From contig CANRPU010000012.1 in NCBI GenBank assembly GCA_947632555.1, positions 1-64,000 on the forward strand: a stretch of DNA of 64,000 nucleotides. Reading direction: 5' to 3'. Numbering within the stretch: position 1 is the first letter of the stretch; each line of letters opens with the position of its first letter. This document shows positions 1-5,502 of this stretch, one piece after another. The stretch comes from an uncultured Lachnospiraceae bacterium. GTDB lineage: Bacteria; Bacillota; Clostridia; Lachnospirales; Lachnospiraceae. The notes beneath the pieces are model-generated. The model did not search any database. It was not told the DNA's origin and saw only the letters and a program-made list of their open reading frames with translations. The position numbers and the translations under genes are program-made.

Positions 1-53
1 TGGAAGCTCATCAGGGAGCCTTCAGCCCAACCATTATCATAGAAGATCAGTAT

Positions 54-185
54 TTACAGACTTTTATTCACACGCTCTTTAAACGGGACTTGTGCCATCA
101 TATCGCAAGTCCCGTTGAGAAACACACACTCATCATTATCATTGAAAGAACACACAAAATCCGGGCACACGATATCGAAATCCAT
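54..185 (-). CDS. Small Cys-rich hypothetical ORF outside attL (doubtful)
   Basis: A 43-aa minus-strand frame starts MDFDIVCPDF and ends KERVNKSL, with cysteines at three spots and acidic character. It lies just left of attL, on the host side or in a neighbouring element. An in-frame TAG within the att core stands 15 bases before its ATG, and no Shine-Dalgarno sequence is visible. If the prophage is removed on paper, this frame would begin about 15 bases after the blaI stop codon in the same direction, so it may once have been the last gene of that operon. No family is recognised. The opposite strand is also open here, so this call is weak. Confidence 0.3.
   Translation of the reverse strand: MDFDIVCPDFVCSFNDNDECVFLNGTCDMMAQVPFKERVNKSL
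82..116. other. Perfect 11-bp stem-loop left of attL
   Basis: AACGGGACTTG at 82-92 is complemented exactly by 106-116 around a 13-base loop. No T-tract follows on either strand, so it is not a standard terminator. It lies inside the small frame 54-185. Confidence 0.4.
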
Positions 186-194
186 ATTTTTGAG

Positions 195-215
195 CACTAT
201 CTATTCGTAAAATCT
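195..215 (+). repeat. attL core direct repeat
   Basis: This 21-bp sequence is identical to 5482-5502 and diverges immediately on both sides, as expected for a recombination core duplicated by integration. It contains the left arm TATTCGTAAAA of a dif-like site (202-212). Confidence 0.85.
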
Positions 216-273
216 CTTGTTTTGCGAGTAAACACTTGTTTTTGGTTGCAAATACAAGGATTTTACGAATAGA
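200..273. repeat. Long inverted repeat; candidate folded single-stranded attP
   Basis: The arms 200-227 and about 247-273 pair over 15 perfect bases (200-214 with 259-273). After a one-base bulge at 215 they continue with CTTGT/ACAAG and a TTTGC/GCAAA segment, leaving a loop of about 19 bases. In the single-stranded phage genome the two arms would fold into a stem that rebuilds a roughly 28-bp dif-like duplex. This is the arrangement known for CTXphi, whose attP consists of two inverted dif-like sequences and is active only as folded ssDNA. The fold is read directly; recombination activity is inferred. Confidence 0.65.
202..230 (+). other. dif-like Xer site at the left prophage end
   Basis: Two 11-bp arms, TATTCGTAAAA (202-212) and TTTTGCGAGTA (220-230), are imperfect inverted repeats of each other (9 of 11 positions) around a 7-bp spacer. 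XerCD sites have 11-6/8-11 architecture. The right-end site (5489-5516) has the same left arm and a related right arm with a 6-bp spacer. Which arm binds XerC and which XerD cannot be decided here, although the right-end arm read on the minus strand (TATGCGCAAAA) resembles the E. coli XerC arm. Confidence 0.65.
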
Positions 274-275
274 TG

Positions 276-470
276 TTATTTTACATATAGACACAGAATG
301 TTATCCACTACGTTAGAGCACTCCACAAGCCTGTCCCCGAATCTATCTACTATATCCGACGCCAGACCGCCGCCCAGATAGTCAATGCCTGTTTTTGTGT
401 GCTGCCTGACAACTACGTGAACATATCCCACAGGGTTGAGAGATAGCAATACCCATTTTACTGTTTTCAT
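276..470 (-). CDS. 64-aa phage protein of unknown function, downstream of rep
   Basis: This is the last gene of the phage transcript. Its ATG (468-470) overlaps the rep stop codon as ATGA, and an AAGGAGGG ribosome site lies 5-6 bases upstream inside rep, which suggests translational coupling. The protein begins MKTVKWVLLS and ends ILCLYVK. It has no signal peptide and no clear membrane span, so it is probably cytoplasmic. No family is recognised. Position next to rep suggests a role in replication or copy control, as with small proteins encoded beside rep genes in other phages and plasmids, but that is inference. The stop lies a few bases inside the prophage from the folded attP repeat. Confidence 0.7.
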   Translation of the reverse strand: MKTVKWVLLSLNPVGYVHVVVRQHTKTGIDYLGGGLASDIVDRFGDRLVECSNVVDNILCLYVK

Positions 471-1051
471 GATTGCCCTCCTTTTGTTTCCCAAGTTTTG
501 CTTTTCAGATATTCCTTGATAACGAAAGTGCCACTGTCACAAAGAACACGGAACCAGTCAAAGCGGTTAATCCGGCACCATTCCAGAAGCCTGCTATAAC
601 TGTAGATGTTATTTTCGGCACAGTAATCAATCATTTCTCCAATGGCTTTATACTTATCTGTAGTCAATCCAATAGTCGTGATATAATCGGCACCACCATA
701 AGCAATAACGTCCTCCGTGTTGTATTGATATTTTTCGGGATTATCCAAATGACAAAGATACCTAGCGTACCCCCTAGTAGATACCACTTTTTCACAGCCA
801 ACCCCGCCAATCAAGTCGAAGATAGGTTTTACTTGATCTATAGACTTTACACCGTCAAACATAAGCATTACATGAAAATGAGGTTTTTTAGGCTCTCCGT
901 CTGGGTTTACATCCATATCATGCAGGGGAGATACAAAACAGGGAATGCATTGTTCTGAAAGTATGGATTTCCAATCAGAAGGGGCGCTTTCTGGATATAT
1001 CACTGTTGCAAAATTACGTGTACGGCCTCGACCGCATTTACTATTACTCAT
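467..1051 (-). CDS. rep: RepB-like HUH replication initiator (Rep_2 family)
   Basis: A 194-aa rolling-circle initiator. The sequence shows an LHDMDVN motif (around residues 43-49), the metal-binding HUH motif H58-F-H60 within PHFHVML, and a catalytic tyrosine candidate Y98 in RYLCHLDNPEKYQY. This spacing closely matches RepB of plasmid pMV158 (HUH near 55-57, Tyr near 99) and the Rep_2 family of Gram-positive plasmids, rather than M13 pII. Rep should nick the double-strand origin just upstream of its own gene (1067-1117), attach covalently to the 5' end and start synthesis of the viral strand. The start has a good site, GGAGG seven bases before ATG. The gene lies between the Zot/pI gene and a 64-aa gene on the same transcript. 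Confidence 0.88.
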   Translation of the reverse strand: MSNSKCGRGRTRNFATVIYPESAPSDWKSILSEQCIPCFVSPLHDMDVNPDGEPKKPHFHVMLMFDGVKSIDQVKPIFDLIGGVGCEKVVSTRGYARYLCHLDNPEKYQYNTEDVIAYGGADYITTIGLTTDKYKAIGEMIDYCAENNIYSYSRLLEWCRINRFDWFRVLCDSGTFVIKEYLKSKTWETKGGQS

Positions 1052-1066
1052 ATATCAACCTCCATT

Positions 1067-1087
1067 ATGAACAATGAACAATGAACA
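1067..1087 (-). repeat. Three tandem 7-bp repeats next to the origin hairpin
   Basis: Plus-strand ATGAACA occurs three times without a gap at 1067-1073, 1074-1080 and 1081-1087 (TGTTCAT on the coding strand). The array abuts the nick hairpin at 1088. RepB of pMV158 binds direct repeats near its nick site, so these are candidate Rep iterons. Confidence 0.6.
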
Positions 1088-1117
1088 CTAGGGGGAGAGT
1101 CGTAGTGCTCCCCCTAG
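1088..1117 (-). other. Candidate double-strand origin: hairpin with nick motif in the loop
   Basis: A perfect 9-bp stem (1088-1096 with 1109-1117) holds a 12-base loop that reads GCACTACGACTC on the minus, gene-coding strand. The pMV158 family nick consensus is TACTACG/AC, placed in a hairpin loop. Here CACTACGAC fits at 8 of 9 positions, with the predicted nick between 1101 and 1100. The hairpin is about 36 bases upstream of the rep start and touches the tandem repeats. The fold and motif are read directly; nicking is inferred from the RepB-like initiator. Confidence 0.7.
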
Positions 1118-1121
1118 CCGC

Positions 1122-1155
1122 TGGGAGGGGTGCGCTCCGCTCGCCACCCCTCCCA
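1122..1155. other. Perfect 11-bp GC-rich stem-loop between zot and rep
   Basis: 1122-1132 pairs exactly with 1145-1155 around a 12-base loop, ending two bases from the zot stop codon. No T-tract follows, so it is not a typical terminator. It could be part of the origin, a packaging signal or an mRNA stabilising structure. Confidence 0.5.
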
Positions 1156-1156
1156 C

Positions 1157-2056
1157 CTAGCGCATTTTCTTGCGCTGGCGTTTAAGTTTGCGGCTGGGAG
1201 ATACCATATCCACGTCCGGATTGATAGCCCCACGCATAGCCAAGATTTCAGACTCGGACATCATGTCCCCACTGTCAACAGCTTTTTTCAGCCTATCCAC
1301 CGTAGCAAGGGTATCATAAGCGTTATAGTCCTTGTCAGAGATAAAGAAGCCCGTACGGCGAAGCGGTTTAACCAACGTGGGATTTAAAGCGTACTCCATT
1401 TCGTCAGCGTCATAATAGCAGTTCACCATGAAGCGCCACACCTTATGGCAGTTAATAACCCTCTGCGTAACAGACCGGAGAAGAGCGTCCACCAGCTTAA
1501 ACTTCTGGCTAGTATAGTACAGACTCATGTTAAAATGGCGTGACGTAATGAGTGTATTTAGGAAGTCGGCGTTGATATTAGTCTTAAATTCCCTAGAATT
1601 TAATTGACTGCTAGCTTCGTCCAAAAGGACTATTACCACGGTGCGGGTATCCTGCTTATCGTCAATCTCTTTGTTTTTCCATGCGCAACATACGATCTGG
1701 CTAAGAGAGCAGAGCTCCTCGTAAGGGACACCGTTTAGGTGCACATTTGAAATCACATGAACCTTTTGCAGAACGAATTTTTTGCGCCCTCTGTCCCAGA
1801 CTTTTTTATTGTTATAGCGCCGGAACAGGATCCGGACGTAATGAGTAACAGAGAGAGTTTTGCCGCCGCCAAAGTGGGCAGAATAGCAATTTAACATGCC
1901 ACCGTCGTATCGGTCAAAATCCCTGTGCTTGAAATAGTTCCAGCAATCCTTGAAAGCGTATCCGATAGTAGAGAGCGGGTGCAGAACGGCCAGCCGGACA
2001 CATACGGACAGCCACATGAGAAAGATGAAAGCGCCCATGAAAAACAATAGTATCAT
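1157..2056 (-). CDS. Zot/pI-family assembly ATPase
   Basis: A 299-aa filamentous-phage morphogenesis protein of the Zonular occludens toxin/gpI family. It starts with a membrane span (MILLFFMGAFIFLMWLSV), followed by a Walker A variant HFGGGKT at about residues 59-65 and a Walker B-like VVIVLLDEAS. The C-terminus is strongly basic. pI-type proteins use ATP in the membrane to drive extrusion of the phage filament. Here the anchor is N-terminal, unlike M13 pI where it follows the ATPase domain. The start chosen is the ATG at 2056, which has an AGGAGGG site upstream and overlaps the stop of the preceding small gene as ATGA. An ATG farther upstream (2095) would overlap that gene and lacks a site. 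This is the strongest single inovirus marker here. Confidence 0.85.
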   Translation of the reverse strand: MILLFFMGAFIFLMWLSVCVRLAVLHPLSTIGYAFKDCWNYFKHRDFDRYDGGMLNCYSAHFGGGKTLSVTHYVRILFRRYNNKKVWDRGRKKFVLQKVHVISNVHLNGVPYEELCSLSQIVCCAWKNKEIDDKQDTRTVVIVLLDEASSQLNSREFKTNINADFLNTLITSRHFNMSLYYTSQKFKLVDALLRSVTQRVINCHKVWRFMVNCYYDADEMEYALNPTLVKPLRRTGFFISDKDYNAYDTLATVDRLKKAVDSGDMMSESEILAMRGAINPDVDMVSPSRKLKRQRKKMR

Positions 2057-2193
2057 CTCTTTAGCCCTCCTAAAATAGCGGCTACCATGTTGCACAGGCC
2101 GTCAAATATAATGCAGAACACAATCAGACCGACCATAACGCTGGGTGTAAAAGAATCGGAACCACCTGTTATGAATTGAATTATTTCTTCCAT
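2053..2193 (-). CDS. 46-aa membrane protein of the phage
   Basis: A small frame reading MEEIIQFITG at the start and AILGGLKR at the end, with one hydrophobic span (around residues 20-40) and a basic tail. A strong GGAGG site precedes the ATG, which overlaps the end of the 103-aa gene. Its stop overlaps the Zot start as ATGA. Tight packing and the ribosome site make it a real gene. By size and topology it resembles the small pVII/pIX/pVI virion tip or assembly proteins of filamentous phages; no sequence family is recognised. Confidence 0.7.
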   Translation of the reverse strand: MEEIIQFITGGSDSFTPSVMVGLIVFCIIFDGLCNMVAAILGGLKR

Positions 2194-2492
2194 TTTTCGC
2201 TCAACCTCCTTACACCGCTATGGACTTTTCCCTCTATCCAGACAAAGAGCACGAGGAAGAGAAGAGTAGTAGCGGTATTGTTAATGTTTTCGAGTGCCAC
2301 GATTATAGCCGTATCCGTGACCGGGACTTCCTGTGTTGTGGAATACTCTTCATTTCCGCTTGATTGTGCACTTTCAAAAAAAGAGTTTCCGCCAGAAATA
2401 TCCACGTTTGTTTGTGTATTATAATCCGGCTGTGTTTCCGAAACCGGATTGCCGCCAGATACGGATAAGTCATTTCCACTTACATCATTCAT
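2181..2492 (-). CDS. 103-aa tail-anchored phage membrane protein
   Basis: The first 60 residues are rich in Ser, Asn, Gly, Thr and acidic residues, with SVSGGN and ISGGN repeats. A membrane segment (about 74-90) follows, then a short basic tail ending SEKWKK. No signal peptide is visible. With the basic tail kept in the cytoplasm the N-terminal part would be outside, the orientation of filamentous-phage coat proteins. The start has GGAGGG upstream and overlaps the preceding stop as ATGA. Probably a minor virion or assembly protein; function unassigned. Confidence 0.7.
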   Translation of the reverse strand: MNDVSGNDLSVSGGNPVSETQPDYNTQTNVDISGGNSFFESAQSSGNEEYSTTQEVPVTDTAIIVALENINNTATTLLFLVLFVWIEGKVHSGVRRLSEKWKK

Positions 2493-2632
2493 TTAAACAA
2501 CCCTCCAATTAACGCCACAAGGATACTTCCGAGTAAAAGCGTCAGAATAATATCCTGAAACGACATGGTAAAACCTAAAAGGTCAAACCGAATCTGTAAT
2601 ATCTGAATCAAACCTCCAATTACATTAGCCAT
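2489..2632 (-). CDS. 47-aa hydrophobic phage protein
   Basis: It starts MANVIGGLIQ and ends LVALIGGLFK, with one long hydrophobic stretch in its second half. A GGGAGG site lies before the ATG and its stop overlaps the next start as ATGA. It lies between the pIII-like gene and the 103-aa gene. Small hydrophobic proteins at this place in filamentous phages are tip proteins (pVI, pVII, pIX). The assignment rests on size, topology and position only. Confidence 0.7.
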   Translation of the reverse strand: MANVIGGLIQILQIRFDLLGFTMSFQDIILTLLLGSILVALIGGLFK

Positions 2633-2636
2633 ATCA

Positions 2637-4031
2637 TTACCTCCCTAATATTCGCAGAATCACGATCACCACGATAGCAGCGCCTATAGCTCCGGACACC
2701 CAACCAGGCAGCCAACTGAAAAAAGTGGTTACCATTGGAATCACACGATTGACGGAAGAGGACATACCCTCCAGCATGGTTATAAAATTACTCAAAGAAT
2801 TATCTACAGTTCCGTCAAGCGCCAATTCAAGATCAGATTTACCGGACGCATGATTATTATAGGAATTATTCTCTAATTCAGCGTCCGTATCCATGGTAAG
2901 GCTATGATCTAAATGTTGCAGGGAATCAAACTGATCTGGGGTAAGGCCGTTAGCCGACTGATGAGTAAAATCTAAGTAAGTCCCCTTTTTGACATCATAA
3001 TCCGCTAACTCTTTATACCAGTGACACCAGCGGCCATAATGGATTGCGCCGTCACTATCAATATAAAAAAAGCGAACATAGATTTCCGGCGTAAAATACG
3101 GAGAACCGGGATTTTCCAGCATGATCTTTACCGCCGCAAGTTCACGATTATATCCGGAAACAAAATTTCCTAACAAATCAGTGCCACCCGATATAGTCCG
3201 CTCAGCAAGAGGATGTTCAGAGAGAAAACGGACTTTACTCTCATCACCAATCGTATACAGATTATATCTGCCCTCAGATGAGCGCTTATCATTCGGAGAT
3301 ACCCAGTCGGTTAAATCACCAACCAGATCAGTATTGTAATTGATGTACCAATCAAGCCCGTCCTTATAAAGCTCCACGTCATCTACACTCCACCAGCGAC
3401 CAATGATCTGCACAAAATAAGCGTCAGACGCATTGTCGATAACAAAATCCGCATTATCCTCATTAAAAGTCAAATGTGGAACCGGAATATCCTCCGAGAA
3501 AGTCCCGTCCTTTTCCAAGTCTACGGGTGGGAGATTGGTATCCGGCTGGTAGGCGTCTTTATTGCCATTATAATAATCATTTAATATCTGGTTGATTTCA
3601 GACATATTAGTAAAATACTGATACGGTTTATCAATGGACGCATTTTCACCACGAACAAACCCATAACAAAAAAAGGAATGGTCATTAGCTAAGTGATCGA
3701 CCGTTTCTGCAGGAAGTGGATTGCCGTCATACGTCCGAGCGTATGTAATCGGCGCATAATCAAAATAATCATCAGGAACGACATATATTAAAAACTGCGA
3801 TCCCGGAGTTATAGCGTGGAATATAAAAACACGAAACGGCTTTTCTGACGAAAACGTAATAGAATAAGGAGCAAGATCTCCAGAAGGAGGAGAATCAATG
3901 CCATTGACTGTATATTCATATAGCTTTTTTTGGCCGTCATCATCTTTATCCGCCTTTGGATACAAAGACGCATGGCTAAACAGAATCAACATGACTGCGA
4001 CCATTAATATCACTTTATTTACGTATTTCAT
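2637..4031 (-). CDS. pIII-like secreted, C-terminally anchored virion protein
   Basis: A 464-aa protein with a signal peptide (MKYVNKVILMVAVMLILFSHA), a large exported region of about 400 residues, and a C-terminal membrane anchor (around 443-461, GWVSGAIGAAIVVIVILRIL). This layout is that of pIII, the adsorption protein at the phage tip, and the gene follows the major coat gene as in M13. The exported domain matches no family I recognise and probably determines receptor binding on the host. The ATG at 4031 has GGAGG six bases upstream and is preferred over 4043. The terminator at 4061-4087 would reduce its expression relative to the coat. Confidence 0.75.
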   Translation of the reverse strand: MKYVNKVILMVAVMLILFSHASLYPKADKDDDGQKKLYEYTVNGIDSPPSGDLAPYSITFSSEKPFRVFIFHAITPGSQFLIYVVPDDYFDYAPITYARTYDGNPLPAETVDHLANDHSFFCYGFVRGENASIDKPYQYFTNMSEINQILNDYYNGNKDAYQPDTNLPPVDLEKDGTFSEDIPVPHLTFNEDNADFVIDNASDAYFVQIIGRWWSVDDVELYKDGLDWYINYNTDLVGDLTDWVSPNDKRSSEGRYNLYTIGDESKVRFLSEHPLAERTISGGTDLLGNFVSGYNRELAAVKIMLENPGSPYFTPEIYVRFFYIDSDGAIHYGRWCHWYKELADYDVKKGTYLDFTHQSANGLTPDQFDSLQHLDHSLTMDTDAELENNSYNNHASGKSDLELALDGTVDNSLSNFITMLEGMSSSVNRVIPMVTTFFSWLPGWVSGAIGAAIVVIVILRILGR

Positions 4032-4060
4032 AATTACCTCCAATCTGAATTTTTGAGTAT

Positions 4061-4087
4061 AAAAAGAGCGGAGAGTTATCTCCGCCC
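4061..4087 (-). terminator. Intrinsic terminator after the major coat gene
   Basis: On the minus strand a perfect 7-bp GC-rich stem (4079-4085 with 4068-4074) with a TAAC loop is followed by a T-tract (4066-4061). It lies just past the coat stop and before the pIII-like gene. M13 likewise has a strong terminator after gene VIII, which keeps coat mRNA abundant and tip proteins scarce. Confidence 0.85.
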
Positions 4088-4093
4088 TTTTCC

Positions 4094-4264
4094 TTAACGG
4101 TTCTTGACAGTACGGACGATACCAGCAACCAATCCAACGATGGAACCGACCACGCCAATAGTGATGAATACGCCCAGGGGCGGGGTGGTCATAATGCCAA
4201 GAACACTCTTGGCACCGTCTACGATCGTGCTAATCGTTCCGGCGTCCAATACAGAAGCGTCCAT
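4094..4264 (-). CDS. Major coat protein (pVIII-like)
   Basis: A 56-aa protein starting MDASVLDAGT with an acidic, amphipathic N-terminal part, a central membrane helix (PLGVFITIGVVGSIVGLVAG, about 29-48) and a basic C-terminus (RTVKNR). This is the size and charge pattern of filamentous-phage major coat proteins: acidic surface, hydrophobic middle, basic end facing the DNA. There is no cleavable signal, as in Pf3 coat. The ATG at 4264 is chosen because AAAGGAGG lies seven bases upstream. It is second in the operon and directly precedes a strong terminator, which fits high expression. Confidence 0.8.
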   Translation of the reverse strand: MDASVLDAGTISTIVDGAKSVLGIMTTPPLGVFITIGVVGSIVGLVAGIVRTVKNR

Positions 4265-4298
4265 ATCAATACCTCCTTTCATAGATTAAAGAAACAGC

Positions 4299-4541
4299 CT
4301 ACTTTACGATAGTGATTGTTTCGGGGCTGCCCCACCTGTTATAGTAGACGTTAATCTCCGAACCCAGCGGCGCAGCGGCAACCTGTTTGTACATATCAGA
4401 AAGGGCATTGACAAATATTTCCTGTACAGCCAGTCCCTCCACGTCGTTCTGCGAAAAGGTGCACTGAAGGGCTATTCCCTTGACGGGGCTCTTCGTTTTC
4501 TTGCTTACATAGTCAACCATTCTCTTTCCTACAATCTTCAT
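4299..4541 (-). CDS. Putative ssDNA-binding protein (pV-like)
   Basis: An 80-aa soluble, slightly basic protein, MKIVGKRMVDYVSKKT at its start and NVYYNRWGSPETITIVK at its end. Length and the beta-rich pattern suit a small OB-fold protein. It is the first gene of the phage operon, just before the coat gene; M13 gene V (87 aa) also lies upstream of the coat gene. pV-type proteins coat the viral strand before assembly. GGAGG precedes the ATG. No residue-level similarity to M13 pV is evident, so this call rests on size, composition and position. Confidence 0.6.
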   Translation of the reverse strand: MKIVGKRMVDYVSKKTKSPVKGIALQCTFSQNDVEGLAVQEIFVNALSDMYKQVAAAPLGSEINVYYNRWGSPETITIVK

Positions 4542-4656
4542 TCTCTTTTCCTCCGTTTTCTTGACTTTTGATAGGTTTTTTGAAATAATAGCTTTGTATA
4601 AAAACTAAAAAATAACCTTCAGACATTTTTTTGATGTCGCTATTTTATTGCGATTA

Positions 4657-4734
4657 TTTCAGAACCTATAATACATTATAAGCGATATTTTCAGAATGTA
4701 AATAGTTGTTTTTGCGTTTTTTTCAGAACTGAAA
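4657..4734. promoter_or_regulatory. Operator array: three TTTCAGAA sites
   Basis: TTTCAGAA occurs at 4657-4664, 4689-4696 and 4721-4728, each 32 bases apart (about three helical turns). The third is part of a perfect palindrome TTTCAGAACTGAAA (4721-4734) overlapping the repressor gene's ribosome site. The first two share a longer context, GCGAT followed by TTTCAGAA. This is the pattern of a phage operator bound cooperatively by an XRE repressor that also controls itself. Confidence 0.7.
4675..4702 (-). promoter_or_regulatory. Promoter of the phage structural operon
   Basis: Minus-strand -35 TTTACA (4702-4697) and -10 TATAAT (4680-4675) are separated by 16 bases. A TTTCAGAA operator (4689-4696) lies exactly between the two boxes, so a bound repressor would block polymerase. 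Confidence 0.7.
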
Positions 4735-4747
4735 GGAATAAAATAAC

Positions 4748-5101
4748 ATGACATTAAGAGAAAGAATTAAGGAATTATGTATTGAGAATGGCACTTCTCT
4801 GAATAAATTAGAGATTGCGTGCGGATTTGGAAAAGGATATATTAGTAAATTAGATAAAAGCAAACCAAACTCTGAAAATCTACAGAAGATAGCCAACTAC
4901 TTCGGCATAAGTGTCGATTATCTAATGACTGGGAAAGTGCCTACAGTCGAAGAAAATTTTGGCACAGAATACGCAAAACTTATTAGAAAAATCAGAAACG
5001 ATGTAAACCTTTCAAACGCTTTACTTAAATATTTTACTTTATCTGAAAAACAAAAAGCATATATTATTGAAACAATAAATTTTTTGAGCAAGGAAAATTA
5101 G
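4748..5101 (+). CDS. XRE/Cro-CI family phage repressor
   Basis: A 117-aa regulator with an N-terminal helix-turn-helix (about 9-62; TSLNKLEIACGFGKGYISKLDK followed by SENLQKIANYFGISVDYLM), typical of the XRE family, and a helical C-terminal part that may dimerise. It is the only phage gene on the plus strand and faces the structural operon across the operator array, the layout of a lysogeny-type switch. Here it probably silences production of the integrated filamentous phage. AAAGGA lies nine bases before the ATG. Confidence 0.85.
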   Translation: MTLRERIKELCIENGTSLNKLEIACGFGKGYISKLDKSKPNSENLQKIANYFGISVDYLMTGKVPTVEENFGTEYAKLIRKIRNDVNLSNALLKYFTLSEKQKAYIIETINFLSKEN

Positions 5102-5487
5102 AAAGAAGTGAAACGGTGCTACGCACCTATTAACGGGGTTGCTCCTGGCACAGACATTACACGGCCACTTAAATGCCACAGTGCCGAACCGCAACCCCAA
5201 GACGGACAGCTTTGTTTACTAGAGTACCAAAGCGAGTGGAGTAAGTCGCAATAAGATTTAAATACTACGCACTGCCAAAGCCGTACCCGACGCAAGCACT
5301 AAACTCAAAAAAACTTCGCTAAGTGCTTTGCGCCACCCTAGACGCTAGGGAGTTATCATCAAGGATATACGGCAAGGCGAAGCAAACCCAGATCAGGACA
5401 AAAATTCAGGATGCACTTTTTTATAAATTTTATAAACACGTTCTTCATAGAACGCAAACTCCCGGAGTTTTCAATTTTCCACACTAT
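5102..5487. other. Structured phage intergenic region (no gene)
   Basis: No credible gene occurs here. There are four stem-loops: GGTGC/GCACC (5115-5127); a large one with GGGGTTGC (5135-5142) pairing 5191-5198 plus GGCAC/GTGCC (5147-5151 with 5181-5185); a bulged stem 5291-5300 with 5322-5332; and CCCTAG/CTAGGG (5336-5350). A second nick-like TACTACG is at 5263-5269 on the plus strand. A 15-bp palindrome AAACTCC-C-GGAGTTT (5456-5470) lies 12 bases from attR. Filamentous phages keep packaging signals and complementary-strand origins in such regions, which is the likely role here. Confidence 0.55.
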
Positions 5488-5502
5488 CTATTCGTAAAAT
5501 CT
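5482..5502 (+). repeat. attR core direct repeat
   Basis: Identical to 195-215. It marks the right end of the prophage and includes the blaI stop codon (5488-5490). Confidence 0.85.

Larger units (their letters stand above)
195..5502. mobile_element. Inovirus-type (filamentous phage) prophage, about 5.29 kb
   Basis: The element is bounded by an identical 21-bp direct repeat at 195-215 and 5482-5502. One continuous minus-strand gene set encodes a pV-like small protein, a 56-aa coat-like protein, a pIII-like secreted and anchored protein, small membrane proteins, a Zot/pI ATPase and a HUH Rep. A divergent XRE repressor lies on the plus strand. Size, gene order and protein types match filamentous ssDNA phages. 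No integrase gene is present and the ends are dif-like, so the host XerCD recombinases probably integrated it. No secretin (pIV) is present, which fits a host without an outer membrane. All genes look intact, so the prophage may be functional. The DNA looks more A+T-rich than the flanking chromosome. Assignment to inoviruses is strong; individual small structural proteins are inferred from position and topology. Confidence 0.9.

Noticed and set aside
82..116. Stem-loop as an intrinsic terminator
   Set aside because: The stem is perfect but no T-tract follows on either strand.
3..274. Plus-strand open frame running through attL
   Set aside because: It has no ribosome site, low-complexity His/Ile-rich content, and spans the inverted repeat; the frame is probably open by chance. 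A host gene cut by the prophage cannot be fully excluded.
1157..2056. Reading the Zot-family protein as a toxin
   Set aside because: The toxin activity is a special feature of the Vibrio cholerae protein's C-terminal region; here the family is a phage assembly ATPase.
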